33,295 nucleotides of DNA. Origin: Actinomycetota bacterium. Lineage in GTDB: Bacteria > Actinomycetota > Thermoleophilia > Gaiellales > F1-60-MAGs149. The DNA is taken from positions 1 to 33,295 of the forward strand of contig VFJZ01000088.1 in assembly GCA_009885805.1 (NCBI GenBank), in the 5' to 3' direction. A program made the position numbers and the translations under genes. Of the stretch, positions 23,885 through 30,782 are shown piece by piece. A model generated the notes under the pieces. The model did no database searches. It was not told where the DNA came from and saw only the letters and a program-made list of their open reading frames with translations. Within the stretch, counting starts at the first letter, position 1. Each line of letters opens with the position of its first letter.

Positions 23885-24886
23885 TCACGCCACCTCCACG
23901 GGAGTGCCCCGGCGCGCCGAGGTTCCGATCGCGAGTGCGACCTCGACGGCGCGGCGCGCCTCGTCGATCGTGGCGCCCGGCCAGGAGGCGGGGTCCCTGA
24001 CAGCGCGAAGGAAGTGCTCGTCCTGCATGCGGACAACTCCGCCCGGCAGGCCGTACACGTCGTACTCGTACGTCAGCTCGGGCGCGAGGTCGCCGCCGCG
24101 CCCGGCGCGGAGCTCCAGGTACCGGCTCCCCTCGCGCCCCACGACGAGAAGCGACGTGTCCCAGGCAACGCCCGCCTGCGAAGGGAGCGCCCAGCAGAGT
24201 TCAAGCTGCCCGACCGCGCCGCACGCAAAGCGCATGGAGACTGCGAGCGCGTCGTAGGAGTCCTCGTGCAGCAGCGATGGACCGGCCTCGGCGCTGACGC
24301 GTGTGATCTCTCCCGCGCACCACCGCATCACGTCGATGTCGTGCACCCCGAGGCACAGCGCCAGGTCGGTGCGGCCCGCGTAGATCCGGCCCTCGTCGGC
24401 ATCCATCCAGCGTCGCCCCGACAGGCTCAGCAGCGAACCGAGCGCGCCTCGTGCCACCGCCTGCTGCAGCGCGACGTAACGCGGGTCGAAGCGGAGCGTG
24501 TGCGCAACGAACAAGGGCCGCGCATGCTGTGCCGCTGCGGCCGCCATGGCGTCCGCGTCCTCGAGGCAGCTGGCAAAGGGCTTCTCGCAAAGCGTCGCCG
24601 CTCCGCACGCCAGCGCGGCCTCAACAGCCTCACGGTGCACCTGCTCGGGCGTCGCCACGATGACTGCGTCGACGTCGCTCTCGGCAAGCGCGTCGAGCGT
24701 GGACGCGAAGGCTGCCTCCGCCGGACACCACGCAGCGGCGGTCGGATCGCTGTCGATGCAGAGGACGAGTTCCGCGTCCCGCGACGCCCGCAGCGCCGCC
24801 ACGTGGCAGCGTCCGATCACGCCAAGTCCGACCACGGCACAGCGCAGTCGGCGGCCCGGGGACGGGGACGTCCATGGCTCAGGCAT
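23885..24886 (-). CDS. Gfo/Idh/MocA-family oxidoreductase
   Basis: 333-residue NAD(P)-dependent dehydrogenase. VVGLGVIGRCHVAAL (Gly20, Gly22, Gly25) binds the dinucleotide. VDAVIVATPEQVH and the catalytic EKP (Glu102-Lys103-Pro104) follow, and GVHDIDVMRW holds the second conserved His region. Substrates in the family are mostly sugars, inositols or amino-sugar acids, so its place in this N-compound cluster is unusual; iminosugar or imine reduction is possible. ATG 24886 is only 5 bp beyond the palindrome of site D and has no ribosome-binding site, pointing to a leaderless mRNA. First gene of the seven-gene transport operon. Confidence 0.9.
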   Translation of the reverse strand: MPEPWTSPSPGRRLRCAVVGLGVIGRCHVAALRASRDAELVLCIDSDPTAAAWCPAEAAFASTLDALAESDVDAVIVATPEQVHREAVEAALACGAATLCEKPFASCLEDADAMAAAAAQHARPLFVAHTLRFDPRYVALQQAVARGALGSLLSLSGRRWMDADEGRIYAGRTDLALCLGVHDIDVMRWCAGEITRVSAEAGPSLLHEDSYDALAVSMRFACGAVGQLELCWALPSQAGVAWDTSLLVVGREGSRYLELRAGRGGDLAPELTYEYDVYGLPGGVVRMQDEHFLRAVRDPASWPGATIDEARRAVEVALAIGTSARRGTPVEVA

Positions 24887-24890
24887 TAGA

Positions 24891-24924
24891 TGTCGACATT
24901 AGAACAGTCGATGCCCAAAGTCAA
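24891..24924 (-). promoter_or_regulatory. Promoter and TGTCGACA operator of the transport operon (site D)
   Basis: Reverse strand: TTGACT (24924-24919), 17 bp, TAATGT (24901-24896); an alternative -10 is TCTAAT (24903-24898) with a short 15-bp spacer. The palindrome TGTCGACA (24891-24898, 10 bp as ATGTCGACAT) overlaps the -10 box and the predicted start, which lies 3-5 bases ahead of ATG 24886. Direct copies of ATTAGA sit on either side at 24885-24890 and 24898-24903. Confidence 0.6.
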
Positions 24925-24961
24925 GCATCCGTCTAACCGGACACGGCCCCGTTCCGAGGCC

Positions 24962-26575
24962 TCATACACCGACGACGGGCAGCGTGATCGACGAGGGCCG
25001 CGCAGCGTCGTGATGCACGGTCTGCCAGGCCACGACTCGCGTGTCGGAGGCGTTCGTGACCTCGCGCCCGCCGTCGTTGTGGTTCCGATCGTAGGCCGGG
25101 TAGAGCGAGCTCGTGACCGCGATCCGGATGCGGTGGCCTGAGCGGAACGTGATCGCGGTCATCCCGAGTTCGACACGGTATGGCGGCGGCGCGCCGGCGG
25201 TCCGCTGGATGCCCTCGAGGACGTTGAGCACGCGACCGTCAGGGTGTTCATCGCACAACTGCACCACGACGTCGGTGTCGAGCGCAGTGCTCTCGAGGTG
25301 GATCGAGGACTCGATCGCGCCCATGACGCACAGGTCGTCCCGCAGTGGCTCGGACCGGTAGACCAGGACGATTGGATAGCGGTGGGCGGGCCGCTGGTCA
25401 TACGGGCCCATCGGCGCCGACTCCGGGAAGCAGCAGGAGCGTCCGCCAAGGCTCGACGTGGGCTCGGCCGGGTCGTAGTAGAAGGCATCCGGCGGGTCGT
25501 CGGCCGGCGCCTCGAACGCCAGCTGCCCGTCCCCGTCCTGTCCATTGGCGCGCCCGCCGCCGGTCAGGTACAGCGACAGCGACCGCGCCGGCGGCGGGAA
25601 CGTGTCGCCGGCCCACCAGCGATTCGTGCCCATGACGAAGACGTGCGCCGCCGGCTCCTCGTCCACGCCGTTGCGGCGGTCGCCCAGCCAGCGGTCGAAC
25701 CACCGGATCTGGAGCTCGTCGATCGTGTTCCGCGCGTCGTCTCCGAAGTCCGCGTCGCCCATCTGCGCGCACCACGGGAAGTGCCACCACGGCCCAATGT
25801 GGAGCCGCTGGCGCGACCTCCCGCCGGGTCCGCCGTGCTCCTGGACGTCCGCGAAGGCGCGGATGGTCCCCTCTACGAACATGTCGTACCAGCCACCGAT
25901 GTGGAGGCCCGGAACGTCGATCTGCGGCAGCCGCGGCGTGAGGTTCGACGACTGCCAGAACGGATCGTGCGGGTCGGGATGGTCGATCCACCTGCCCAGG
26001 AAGCCGCCCGGTTCGCCGTCGGCGACGATGGCTGCCTCCCGTAGCGGGCGCGTCCCGGTCTCGACACACGCCGGCTCCGCACCTGTCACCTCCAGCATCC
26101 AGGAACGCGCGAAGTGGAGGTTGAAGGCACCGCCGCGCCAGGCCCAGCGATGCCCGTCCGGGGCGATCACGGCCGGTGCGATGCAGCGAAGCGCTGGCGG
26201 CGAGGCCACGGCTCCAGCCAACTGCACCCAGCCGAGGTACGAGCCGCCGTACATGCCGACGCGACCGTCTGCGCCAGGCAGCCGAGCCGCCCAGGCCACC
26301 GCATCCTCGCCGTCCTCGACCTCGTGGACGAGAGGGACGAAGTCGCCCCCGGACGCGTGTCGCCCGCGCACGTCCTGCACCACGACGATGTAGCCGCGGG
26401 CCGCGTACCAGGGCGGCGGCGCGTACGTGAACGTCGCCCCTGTCGCCTTGTTGTACGGCAGCCGCACAAGCAGCACCGGGAATGGGCCGGTTCCGCGTGG
26501 CCTCCAGACGTCGGCCGCGAGGACGGTGCCGTCTCGAAGTGCGCACGGCACCCCTCGCTCGACGTCTACCAACAT
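24962..26575 (-). CDS. CocE/NonD-family hydrolase (Xaa-Pro dipeptidyl-peptidase S15-like)
   Basis: 537-residue alpha/beta-hydrolase with C-terminal jelly-roll domain. The N-terminal strand motif RDGTVLAADVWRP, VVVQDVRGRHASGGDFVPL and the nucleophile elbow GMYGGSYLGW (Ser112) are characteristic. HIGPWWHFPW near residue 262 resembles the catalytic-His region of cocaine esterase relatives, and the C-terminus ends with RSGHRIRIAVTSSLYPAYDRN. Members cleave esters or amides including N-terminal X-Pro peptides, acylated drugs and glutaryl amides. ATG 26575 overlaps the end of the SDR gene by 10 bp; the frame stays open upstream as a shadow of that SDR. Probably liberates the scaffold from an acylated or peptidic substrate (inference). 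Confidence 0.88.
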   Translation of the reverse strand: MLVDVERGVPCALRDGTVLAADVWRPRGTGPFPVLLVRLPYNKATGATFTYAPPPWYAARGYIVVVQDVRGRHASGGDFVPLVHEVEDGEDAVAWAARLPGADGRVGMYGGSYLGWVQLAGAVASPPALRCIAPAVIAPDGHRWAWRGGAFNLHFARSWMLEVTGAEPACVETGTRPLREAAIVADGEPGGFLGRWIDHPDPHDPFWQSSNLTPRLPQIDVPGLHIGGWYDMFVEGTIRAFADVQEHGGPGGRSRQRLHIGPWWHFPWCAQMGDADFGDDARNTIDELQIRWFDRWLGDRRNGVDEEPAAHVFVMGTNRWWAGDTFPPPARSLSLYLTGGGRANGQDGDGQLAFEAPADDPPDAFYYDPAEPTSSLGGRSCCFPESAPMGPYDQRPAHRYPIVLVYRSEPLRDDLCVMGAIESSIHLESTALDTDVVVQLCDEHPDGRVLNVLEGIQRTAGAPPPYRVELGMTAITFRSGHRIRIAVTSSLYPAYDRNHNDGGREVTNASDTRVVAWQTVHHDAARPSSITLPVVGV

Positions 26576-27366
26576 GTCCAGCCGCCGTCGACGACGATGT
26601 TCGCGCCCGTCACGTACGAGGCTGCCGGCGACGCGGCGAAGACGATCACGTTGGCGATCTCGCCAGCCGTTGCCAGTCGCGCCACGGGTATGCGGTCGGC
26701 GATCTTCGCGCGTGCCCCGGCGTCGATCGTGGAGCGGACGATCTCCGTGTCGACCGGCCCTGGGCTGACCGAGACGACGCGTACGCTGAAGGGCGCCCAC
26801 GACGTCGCGAGGACGCGCGTCATCTGGATCACGGCGGCCTTCGTGATGTGGTACGCAGCGTCGTCCTGCCGGGGCGCGTCGCCGCCGGTGCCGTACAGGC
26901 GCCAGTCCATCGCGCGTTCCCCGTAGATCGAGGCGACGTTGACGATCACTCCGCCGGCGCCGCGCTGGATCATCGCCCGCCCTGCCCGCTGGGCCACTTG
27001 GAAGGTGCCCACGAGGTTGATGTCGACGATGCGCCGGAAGACGGCGAGGTCGAGGGACTCCGCGCGGGACTCGAACGGGGTGATCACGCCGACGTTGTTG
27101 ACGAGGACGTCGACGGGACCGCACGCACGCTCCACCTCTGCGAAGGCGCGCTCGACCTCGGCCTCGTCGGCGATGTCGGCGCCGAGGGCGAGGCCCCCGA
27201 CCGCCGTGGCAGCCTCGTTCGCTGCCGTGGCGTCGGCGTCGAGCACGGCCACGGTGTCGCCGCGCTCGGCGAAGGCTCCGGCGACCGCGCGCCCGATGCC
27301 CCGGCCCGCGCCGGTGACCAATACGACAGAAGCTGCCAAGCGTGCTCCGCGTCCGTGGGGCGACAC
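26566..27366 (-). CDS. SDR family oxidoreductase, paralogue of the divergent gene at 27440
   Basis: 266 residues. Cofactor motif VTGAGRGIG, NNVG in place of NNAG, catalytic Ser in NVASIYGERA and Tyr/Lys in YHITK. Ser and Tyr are about 26 residues apart, against about 13 in ordinary SDRs, because of an extra loop DWRLYGTGGDAPRQDDAA. It ends in VDGGWTCW. The loop and C-terminus are shared almost exactly with the SDR at 27440. GTG 27366 has GGGGA four bases upstream; TTG 27339 is an alternative giving LAASVVLVTG. First of two genes, followed by the CocE-type hydrolase. Confidence 0.87.
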   Translation of the reverse strand: MSPHGRGARLAASVVLVTGAGRGIGRAVAGAFAERGDTVAVLDADATAANEAATAVGGLALGADIADEAEVERAFAEVERACGPVDVLVNNVGVITPFESRAESLDLAVFRRIVDINLVGTFQVAQRAGRAMIQRGAGGVIVNVASIYGERAMDWRLYGTGGDAPRQDDAAYHITKAAVIQMTRVLATSWAPFSVRVVSVSPGPVDTEIVRSTIDAGARAKIADRIPVARLATAGEIANVIVFAASPAASYVTGANIVVDGGWTCW

Positions 27367-27376
27367 GCGTTCCCCG

Positions 27377-27414
27377 TTGACTCGATCAAGTGTACACGGA
27401 TAGAATTGTCGACA
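27377..27414 (+). promoter_or_regulatory. Promoter and TGTCGACA operator between divergent SDR genes (site C)
   Basis: Forward: TTGACT (27377-27382), 18 bp, TAGAAT (27401-27406), directly followed by TGTCGACA (27407-27414), whose last A begins ATG 27414. This is the layout of site A. A second palindrome, GTGTACAC, lies in the spacer at 27390-27397. For the reverse gene a weak -10-like TACACT (27394-27389) is present, with the operator upstream in its -35 zone. One regulator dimer could control both directions. Confidence 0.6.
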
Positions 27415-27459
27415 TGATGCCGGTCGCTCTGACGTCGACATGACGCCGGTCGCTCTGGT
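27408..27459 (+). repeat. 26-bp tandem duplication covering operator and start codon
   Basis: Copy 1 (27408-27433) and copy 2 (27434-27459) differ at three positions. Each contains GTCGACATGA and GCCGGTCGCTCTG. The duplication repeats the operator core (second copy CGTCGACA, one end base changed) and the start region, and because 26 is not a multiple of three it puts the first ATG out of frame with the SDR gene. Confidence 0.85.
27414..27443 (+). other. Nine-codon upstream frame ending across the SDR start
   Basis: ATG 27414 opens MMPVALTST and stops at TGA 27441-27443, overlapping ATG 27440 as ATGA. It arose from the tandem duplication: copy 2 begins the SDR as MTPVALVTG. If the mRNA is leaderless at 27414, ribosomes would start here and re-initiate at 27440. 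Could also be functionless. Confidence 0.4.
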
Positions 27460-28198
27460 GACGGGCGGCGGCCGGGGCATCGGACGCGCGGTAGCTGAGG
27501 TGCTCGCCGAGCGCGACTATCGCATCGCCGTCGTCGACTCCGACCCCGCCCGCTGCCGCGACCTGCCGGGGTGGCTGGGGGTCGCCGCCGACGTGGCCTC
27601 TTCCGGTGACGTGGAGGCGGCCGTAGCCGCCGTCGAGGCAGAGCTCGGCCCCGTGGACGTGTTGGTCAACAACGTCGGCATCGGGAGCCCGCCGCCGAAC
27701 GTCGCGGAGGACGTCGACCCCGCCGACTGGCGCCGCGTGATCGACGTGAACGTGAACGGGACGTTCCTGATGTCCCAGCGCGTCGGCCGCACGATGATCG
27801 CGCGGGGCGGCGGCGTCATCGTGAACATCGCGTCGATCTACGGGGAGCGGGCGCTCGACTGGCGCCTGTACGGCACCGGCGGCGACGCGCCCCGACAGGA
27901 CGATGCCGCGTACCACGTGAGCAAGGCCGCCGTCATCCAGCTGACACGCGTGCTCGCCGTCAGCTGGGCCCGCTTCGGCGTGCGCGTCTGCGCGATCAGC
28001 CCGGGGCCTGTCACGACCGAGTATGTGCGCGAGACGAGCGACGACGTGGCGCTGTCGCAGATTGCGGGGCGGGTTCCGCTGCAGCGCCTCGGGTCGCCGC
28101 GCGAGATCGCGGAGTGCGTCTGCTTCCTGTGCTCGGACGAGGCGTCGTTCGTGACCGGCTCGAACGTCGTCGTCGACGGCGGCTGGACCTGCTGGTGA
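27440..28198 (+). CDS. SDR family oxidoreductase with extended Ser-Tyr loop
   Basis: 252 residues. VTGGGRGIG, NNVG, catalytic Ser in NIASIYGERA, the inserted loop DWRLYGTGGDAPRQDDAA and YHVSK; ends VVVDGGWTCW. It is a close paralogue of the divergent SDR at 26566-27366. The second residue of beta-2 is acidic (VVDSDPARC), fitting NAD(H). ATG 27440 is chosen over the in-duplication ATG 27414, which is out of frame. Leads a four-gene operon with an SDR, a class V aminotransferase-fold enzyme and an M20 hydrolase. The long loop would lie by the active site and may enclose a bulky or charged substrate (inference). Confidence 0.9.
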   Translation: MTPVALVTGGGRGIGRAVAEVLAERDYRIAVVDSDPARCRDLPGWLGVAADVASSGDVEAAVAAVEAELGPVDVLVNNVGIGSPPPNVAEDVDPADWRRVIDVNVNGTFLMSQRVGRTMIARGGGVIVNIASIYGERALDWRLYGTGGDAPRQDDAAYHVSKAAVIQLTRVLAVSWARFGVRVCAISPGPVTTEYVRETSDDVALSQIAGRVPLQRLGSPREIAECVCFLCSDEASFVTGSNVVVDGGWTCW

Positions 28199-29337
28199 CG
28201 TCCTTCGAGGCCCTGCGCGCCCTGTTCCCGCTCTGCAGCCGACGGGCGTACTTCTTCGCCGGTGCCCAGGCGCCGCTGGCGACGCCCGTCCGTCACGCCA
28301 TGGAGGCCGTGATGGAGGTCTGGGAGCAGGACGCGTGGCGCATCGAGGAGCGCGAGTGGCGGCACCTCGACGACGCCGGCGAGACGATCGCAAACCTCTT
28401 CGGCTGCGACGCGTCGGAGGTCGTGATCGCCGAGAATACGTCGCACGCCATGAGCATCGCGACCGGGTTGGTCGTGGCCCGCTGGTGGCAGCGCGGCAGC
28501 CCCCCCGCCAACGTCGTTGTCCACGCGAACGCGCACCCGGCATCGTCGTACACCTGGCTGAACCTCGTGCGCGTCGGCGCGCCCCTCGAGATCCGCTGGG
28601 CCGAACGGGTGTCCGACGTGCGCTCGGGCGGGTTCGCCGGACTGGTCGATGACGCGACGCTCGCCGTCGTGCTGAGCCACGTCGACCACGCGCTAGGTGC
28701 ACGGCTGGCCATCCCCGCAGTGCCCGAGACGACGGCCGTCCTGCTCGATGCGGCCCAGAGCGCGGGCGCACTCGACCTGACGGCGGAGGTGCGGTTGTGC
28801 GACTTCGTCGGGTTCCCTGCGTACAAGTGGCTGTTCGGCCCGCCTGGCGTCGCCTTCCTGATCGCGCGACGCTCGTGGCTCGACGAGATTGGGCCGCTGT
28901 TCGCCGGTTGGGCCTCGGCGGAAGACACAATGAGGATGGAGCTCCGCAGCCTCACGGTCGCGGCCGGCGCGCGGGGCTTCCGGCTCGGCATGCCGAACTT
29001 CGTCGGGGTGGCGGGCGCCGCCGCCGGCCTGCGCATCACGGCCAACGCCGGCATCCAGGCCATCGCGGGCCGCATCGAGTCGCTCACCGAGCGCTTCTAC
29101 GCCGGGGTCGACGCCCTCGGCCTCGCCAGTCCGACACCGCGTGCCTTCCCCCAGCGTGCCGGCATCGTCGTCCTCGACCTCCCCGATCCGCTTGAGCTGC
29201 AACGGACGCTGCTCGACGGCGATATCGACGTCGGCGTCGAGCTCGGCCGGCTGCGCATCGATCTCCACGCGTTCAACACGGAGGCGGAGGTCGACCTGCT
29301 GCTCGACCGCCTCGACCGCCTGTGCAACCGCCGATGA
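28195..29337 (+). CDS. Class V aminotransferase-fold PLP enzyme (cysteine desulfurase/epimerase-like)
   Basis: 380 residues from GTG 28195, which overlaps the SDR stop (GTGA). PLP residues are Asp185 and Gln188 in LLDAAQSAGA and Lys211 in PAYKWLFGPPG. His165 in SHVDHALG aligns with the usual loop ahead of the aspartate. The sequence resembles SufS/kynureninase/isopenicillin-N-epimerase-like proteins but lacks an obvious catalytic cysteine loop, so desulfurase activity is doubtful. No Fe-S assembly partners are nearby. A role as aminotransferase, lyase or epimerase on a pathway amino acid is more likely (inference). Confidence 0.85.
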   Translation: MTSFEALRALFPLCSRRAYFFAGAQAPLATPVRHAMEAVMEVWEQDAWRIEEREWRHLDDAGETIANLFGCDASEVVIAENTSHAMSIATGLVVARWWQRGSPPANVVVHANAHPASSYTWLNLVRVGAPLEIRWAERVSDVRSGGFAGLVDDATLAVVLSHVDHALGARLAIPAVPETTAVLLDAAQSAGALDLTAEVRLCDFVGFPAYKWLFGPPGVAFLIARRSWLDEIGPLFAGWASAEDTMRMELRSLTVAAGARGFRLGMPNFVGVAGAAAGLRITANAGIQAIAGRIESLTERFYAGVDALGLASPTPRAFPQRAGIVVLDLPDPLELQRTLLDGDIDVGVELGRLRIDLHAFNTEAEVDLLLDRLDRLCNRR

Positions 29338-30680
29338 CATCGCCCGGCGGCGCGTCGTCGGTTCCCGCGGACGTGCGCGATCGCGTCCTGGCGGCCGTCG
29401 ACGAGCTGGAGGGTGAGCTCGTCGACCTTGCCGCGCGCCTCGTGCGCATCCCGAGCGTAGCCCCGAACTACCCCGGCGTCGACAACGACTCGGAACACGT
29501 GCGCGGGGGCGAGGCCGCCTGCAACCGCCTGCTCGCCAGCGTGATGGCGAGCTTCGGCTGCGAGGTCTCGACGGTCGAAGTGGCCGACGGGCGCCCGAAC
29601 GTCGTCGGCGTCCAGGCCGGCTCGGGCGGCCCGGGTCACCGCAGCCTCGTCATGAATGGCCACGTCGACGTGGTGCCATACGGACGGCCGGAGGACTGGG
29701 ATCGCGACCCCGTAAGCGGCGACGTCGCCGACGGGCGCATCTGGGGACGCGGCGCCTGCGACATGAAGGGGCCCGTCGCCGGGATGGTCAAGGCCGCAGA
29801 GGCCCTGCACCTCTCAGGCGTGCGACTGCGCGGCGACGTGGTCCTGCAGAGCGTCGTCGGTGAGGAGGTCGGAGAGTTCGCCATCGGCACCCAGGCGGTG
29901 CTCGACGCCGGGTTCACGGGCGACGCGGCCATCTCGGCGGAGCCGACCGTCGACATCCGGGACGGCACCATCGACGTCGAGATCATCTCGTGCCGAGCCG
30001 TGCTGCTGAAGCTGACGGTGCTCGGCAAGGCGACGCACGTCGGCTTCCGCAACGAGCTGATCCACGCCGGCGGACTGGGCGACGCCATCGGTGTGAGCGC
30101 CATCGAGAAGGCGATCTTCGTCATGGATGCGATCGCGCGGCTAGAGCGCAACTGGGCGCGGGTCAGCCGCCCGCCGTTCCCGGCCGGCAAGTTCGTCCTC
30201 CATCCCGGCGTCATCCGCGGCGGCCCCTCGGGCGTCGAGATCCCGTACTTCGTCTCCGACCACTGCACGATCGACTACAGCATCTGGTTCGACCCGTCCC
30301 GCACCCACGAGTCGATCCAGGCCGAGATCGAGGAGTTCGTTCTGCGCGCGTGCTCGCTGGATCCGTGGCTCGCGGCGCATCCACCGCAGTTCGCGTGGTA
30401 CGACCAGTACGGACACCACGAGATCGCGCCCGCCGCGCCGCTCGTGCAGGCCGTGGCAGCGAGCCACCGCGCAGTCGCTGGAACGGACGTGCGGTTGCGG
30501 GCCGGCTATGCGTCGGGAGACGGGGTGGTGCTGTTCGAAAGCGGCGTCCCGACGCTGGTGTACGGGCCGGGCAACCTAGCGCGTGCGCATGCGGCCAACG
30601 AGTACATCGACATCGCGGAGCTGATGACGGCGACCAAGGTCTGGGCGCTCACGATGGCCGAGTGGTGCGGTATCGACTGA
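29334..30680 (+). CDS. M20-family metallohydrolase, ArgE/DapE-like (second copy)
   Basis: 448 residues. Metal ligands His110 (NGHVDVVPYG), Asp143 (ACDMKGP), the pair Glu177-Glu178 (VVGEEVG) and a further Glu in SAEPTVD are present; the C-terminal zinc His is in ARAHAANEYID. ATG 29334 overlaps the previous stop (ATGA); 29322 is an upstream alternative. It is longer than and only distantly similar to the M20 gene at 7844, so the two probably act on different intermediates. It resembles acetylornithine deacetylase/succinyl-diaminopimelate desuccinylase relatives used in catabolism. Confidence 0.9.
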   Translation: MTSPGGASSVPADVRDRVLAAVDELEGELVDLAARLVRIPSVAPNYPGVDNDSEHVRGGEAACNRLLASVMASFGCEVSTVEVADGRPNVVGVQAGSGGPGHRSLVMNGHVDVVPYGRPEDWDRDPVSGDVADGRIWGRGACDMKGPVAGMVKAAEALHLSGVRLRGDVVLQSVVGEEVGEFAIGTQAVLDAGFTGDAAISAEPTVDIRDGTIDVEIISCRAVLLKLTVLGKATHVGFRNELIHAGGLGDAIGVSAIEKAIFVMDAIARLERNWARVSRPPFPAGKFVLHPGVIRGGPSGVEIPYFVSDHCTIDYSIWFDPSRTHESIQAEIEEFVLRACSLDPWLAAHPPQFAWYDQYGHHEIAPAAPLVQAVAASHRAVAGTDVRLRAGYASGDGVVLFESGVPTLVYGPGNLARAHAANEYIDIAELMTATKVWALTMAEWCGID

Positions 30681-30689
30681 GGAGGTCCG

Positions 30690-30782
30690 ATGCGCCCGCT
30701 CGAGCACCCCGACATCGCTAGTGCGACGCCCTCCCGCGACGGACGTTCGCTGACGGATGGGTGTGCGGACGCTAGACGGTAA
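30690..30782 (+). other. Small frame with strong ribosome-binding site, overlapping the next SDR start
   Basis: ATG 30690, five bases after GGAGGT (30681-30686), opens a 30-codon frame (MRPLEHPDIASATPSRDGRS and on) that stops at TAA 30780-30782, 26 bp inside the SDR gene. The SDR's own ATG 30757 has no such site. The frame may be a coupling leader, or the true start of the SDR broken by a one- or two-base frameshift. Confidence 0.4.

Larger units (their letters stand above)
26871..27893. repeat. 37-bp perfect inverted repeat inside the two divergent SDR genes
   Basis: Bases 26871-26907 are the exact reverse complement of 27857-27893. Both encode the same inserted loop of the paralogous SDRs, and similarity continues with scattered changes on both sides. 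The copies face away from each other around the regulatory region, so this is a duplicated gene in inverted orientation, perhaps kept alike by gene conversion. Confidence 0.8.

Noticed and set aside
28195-29337. Cysteine desulfurase (SufS/NifS) naming for the class V enzyme
   Set aside because: No clear catalytic cysteine loop and no Fe-S assembly genes nearby; only the fold is supported.
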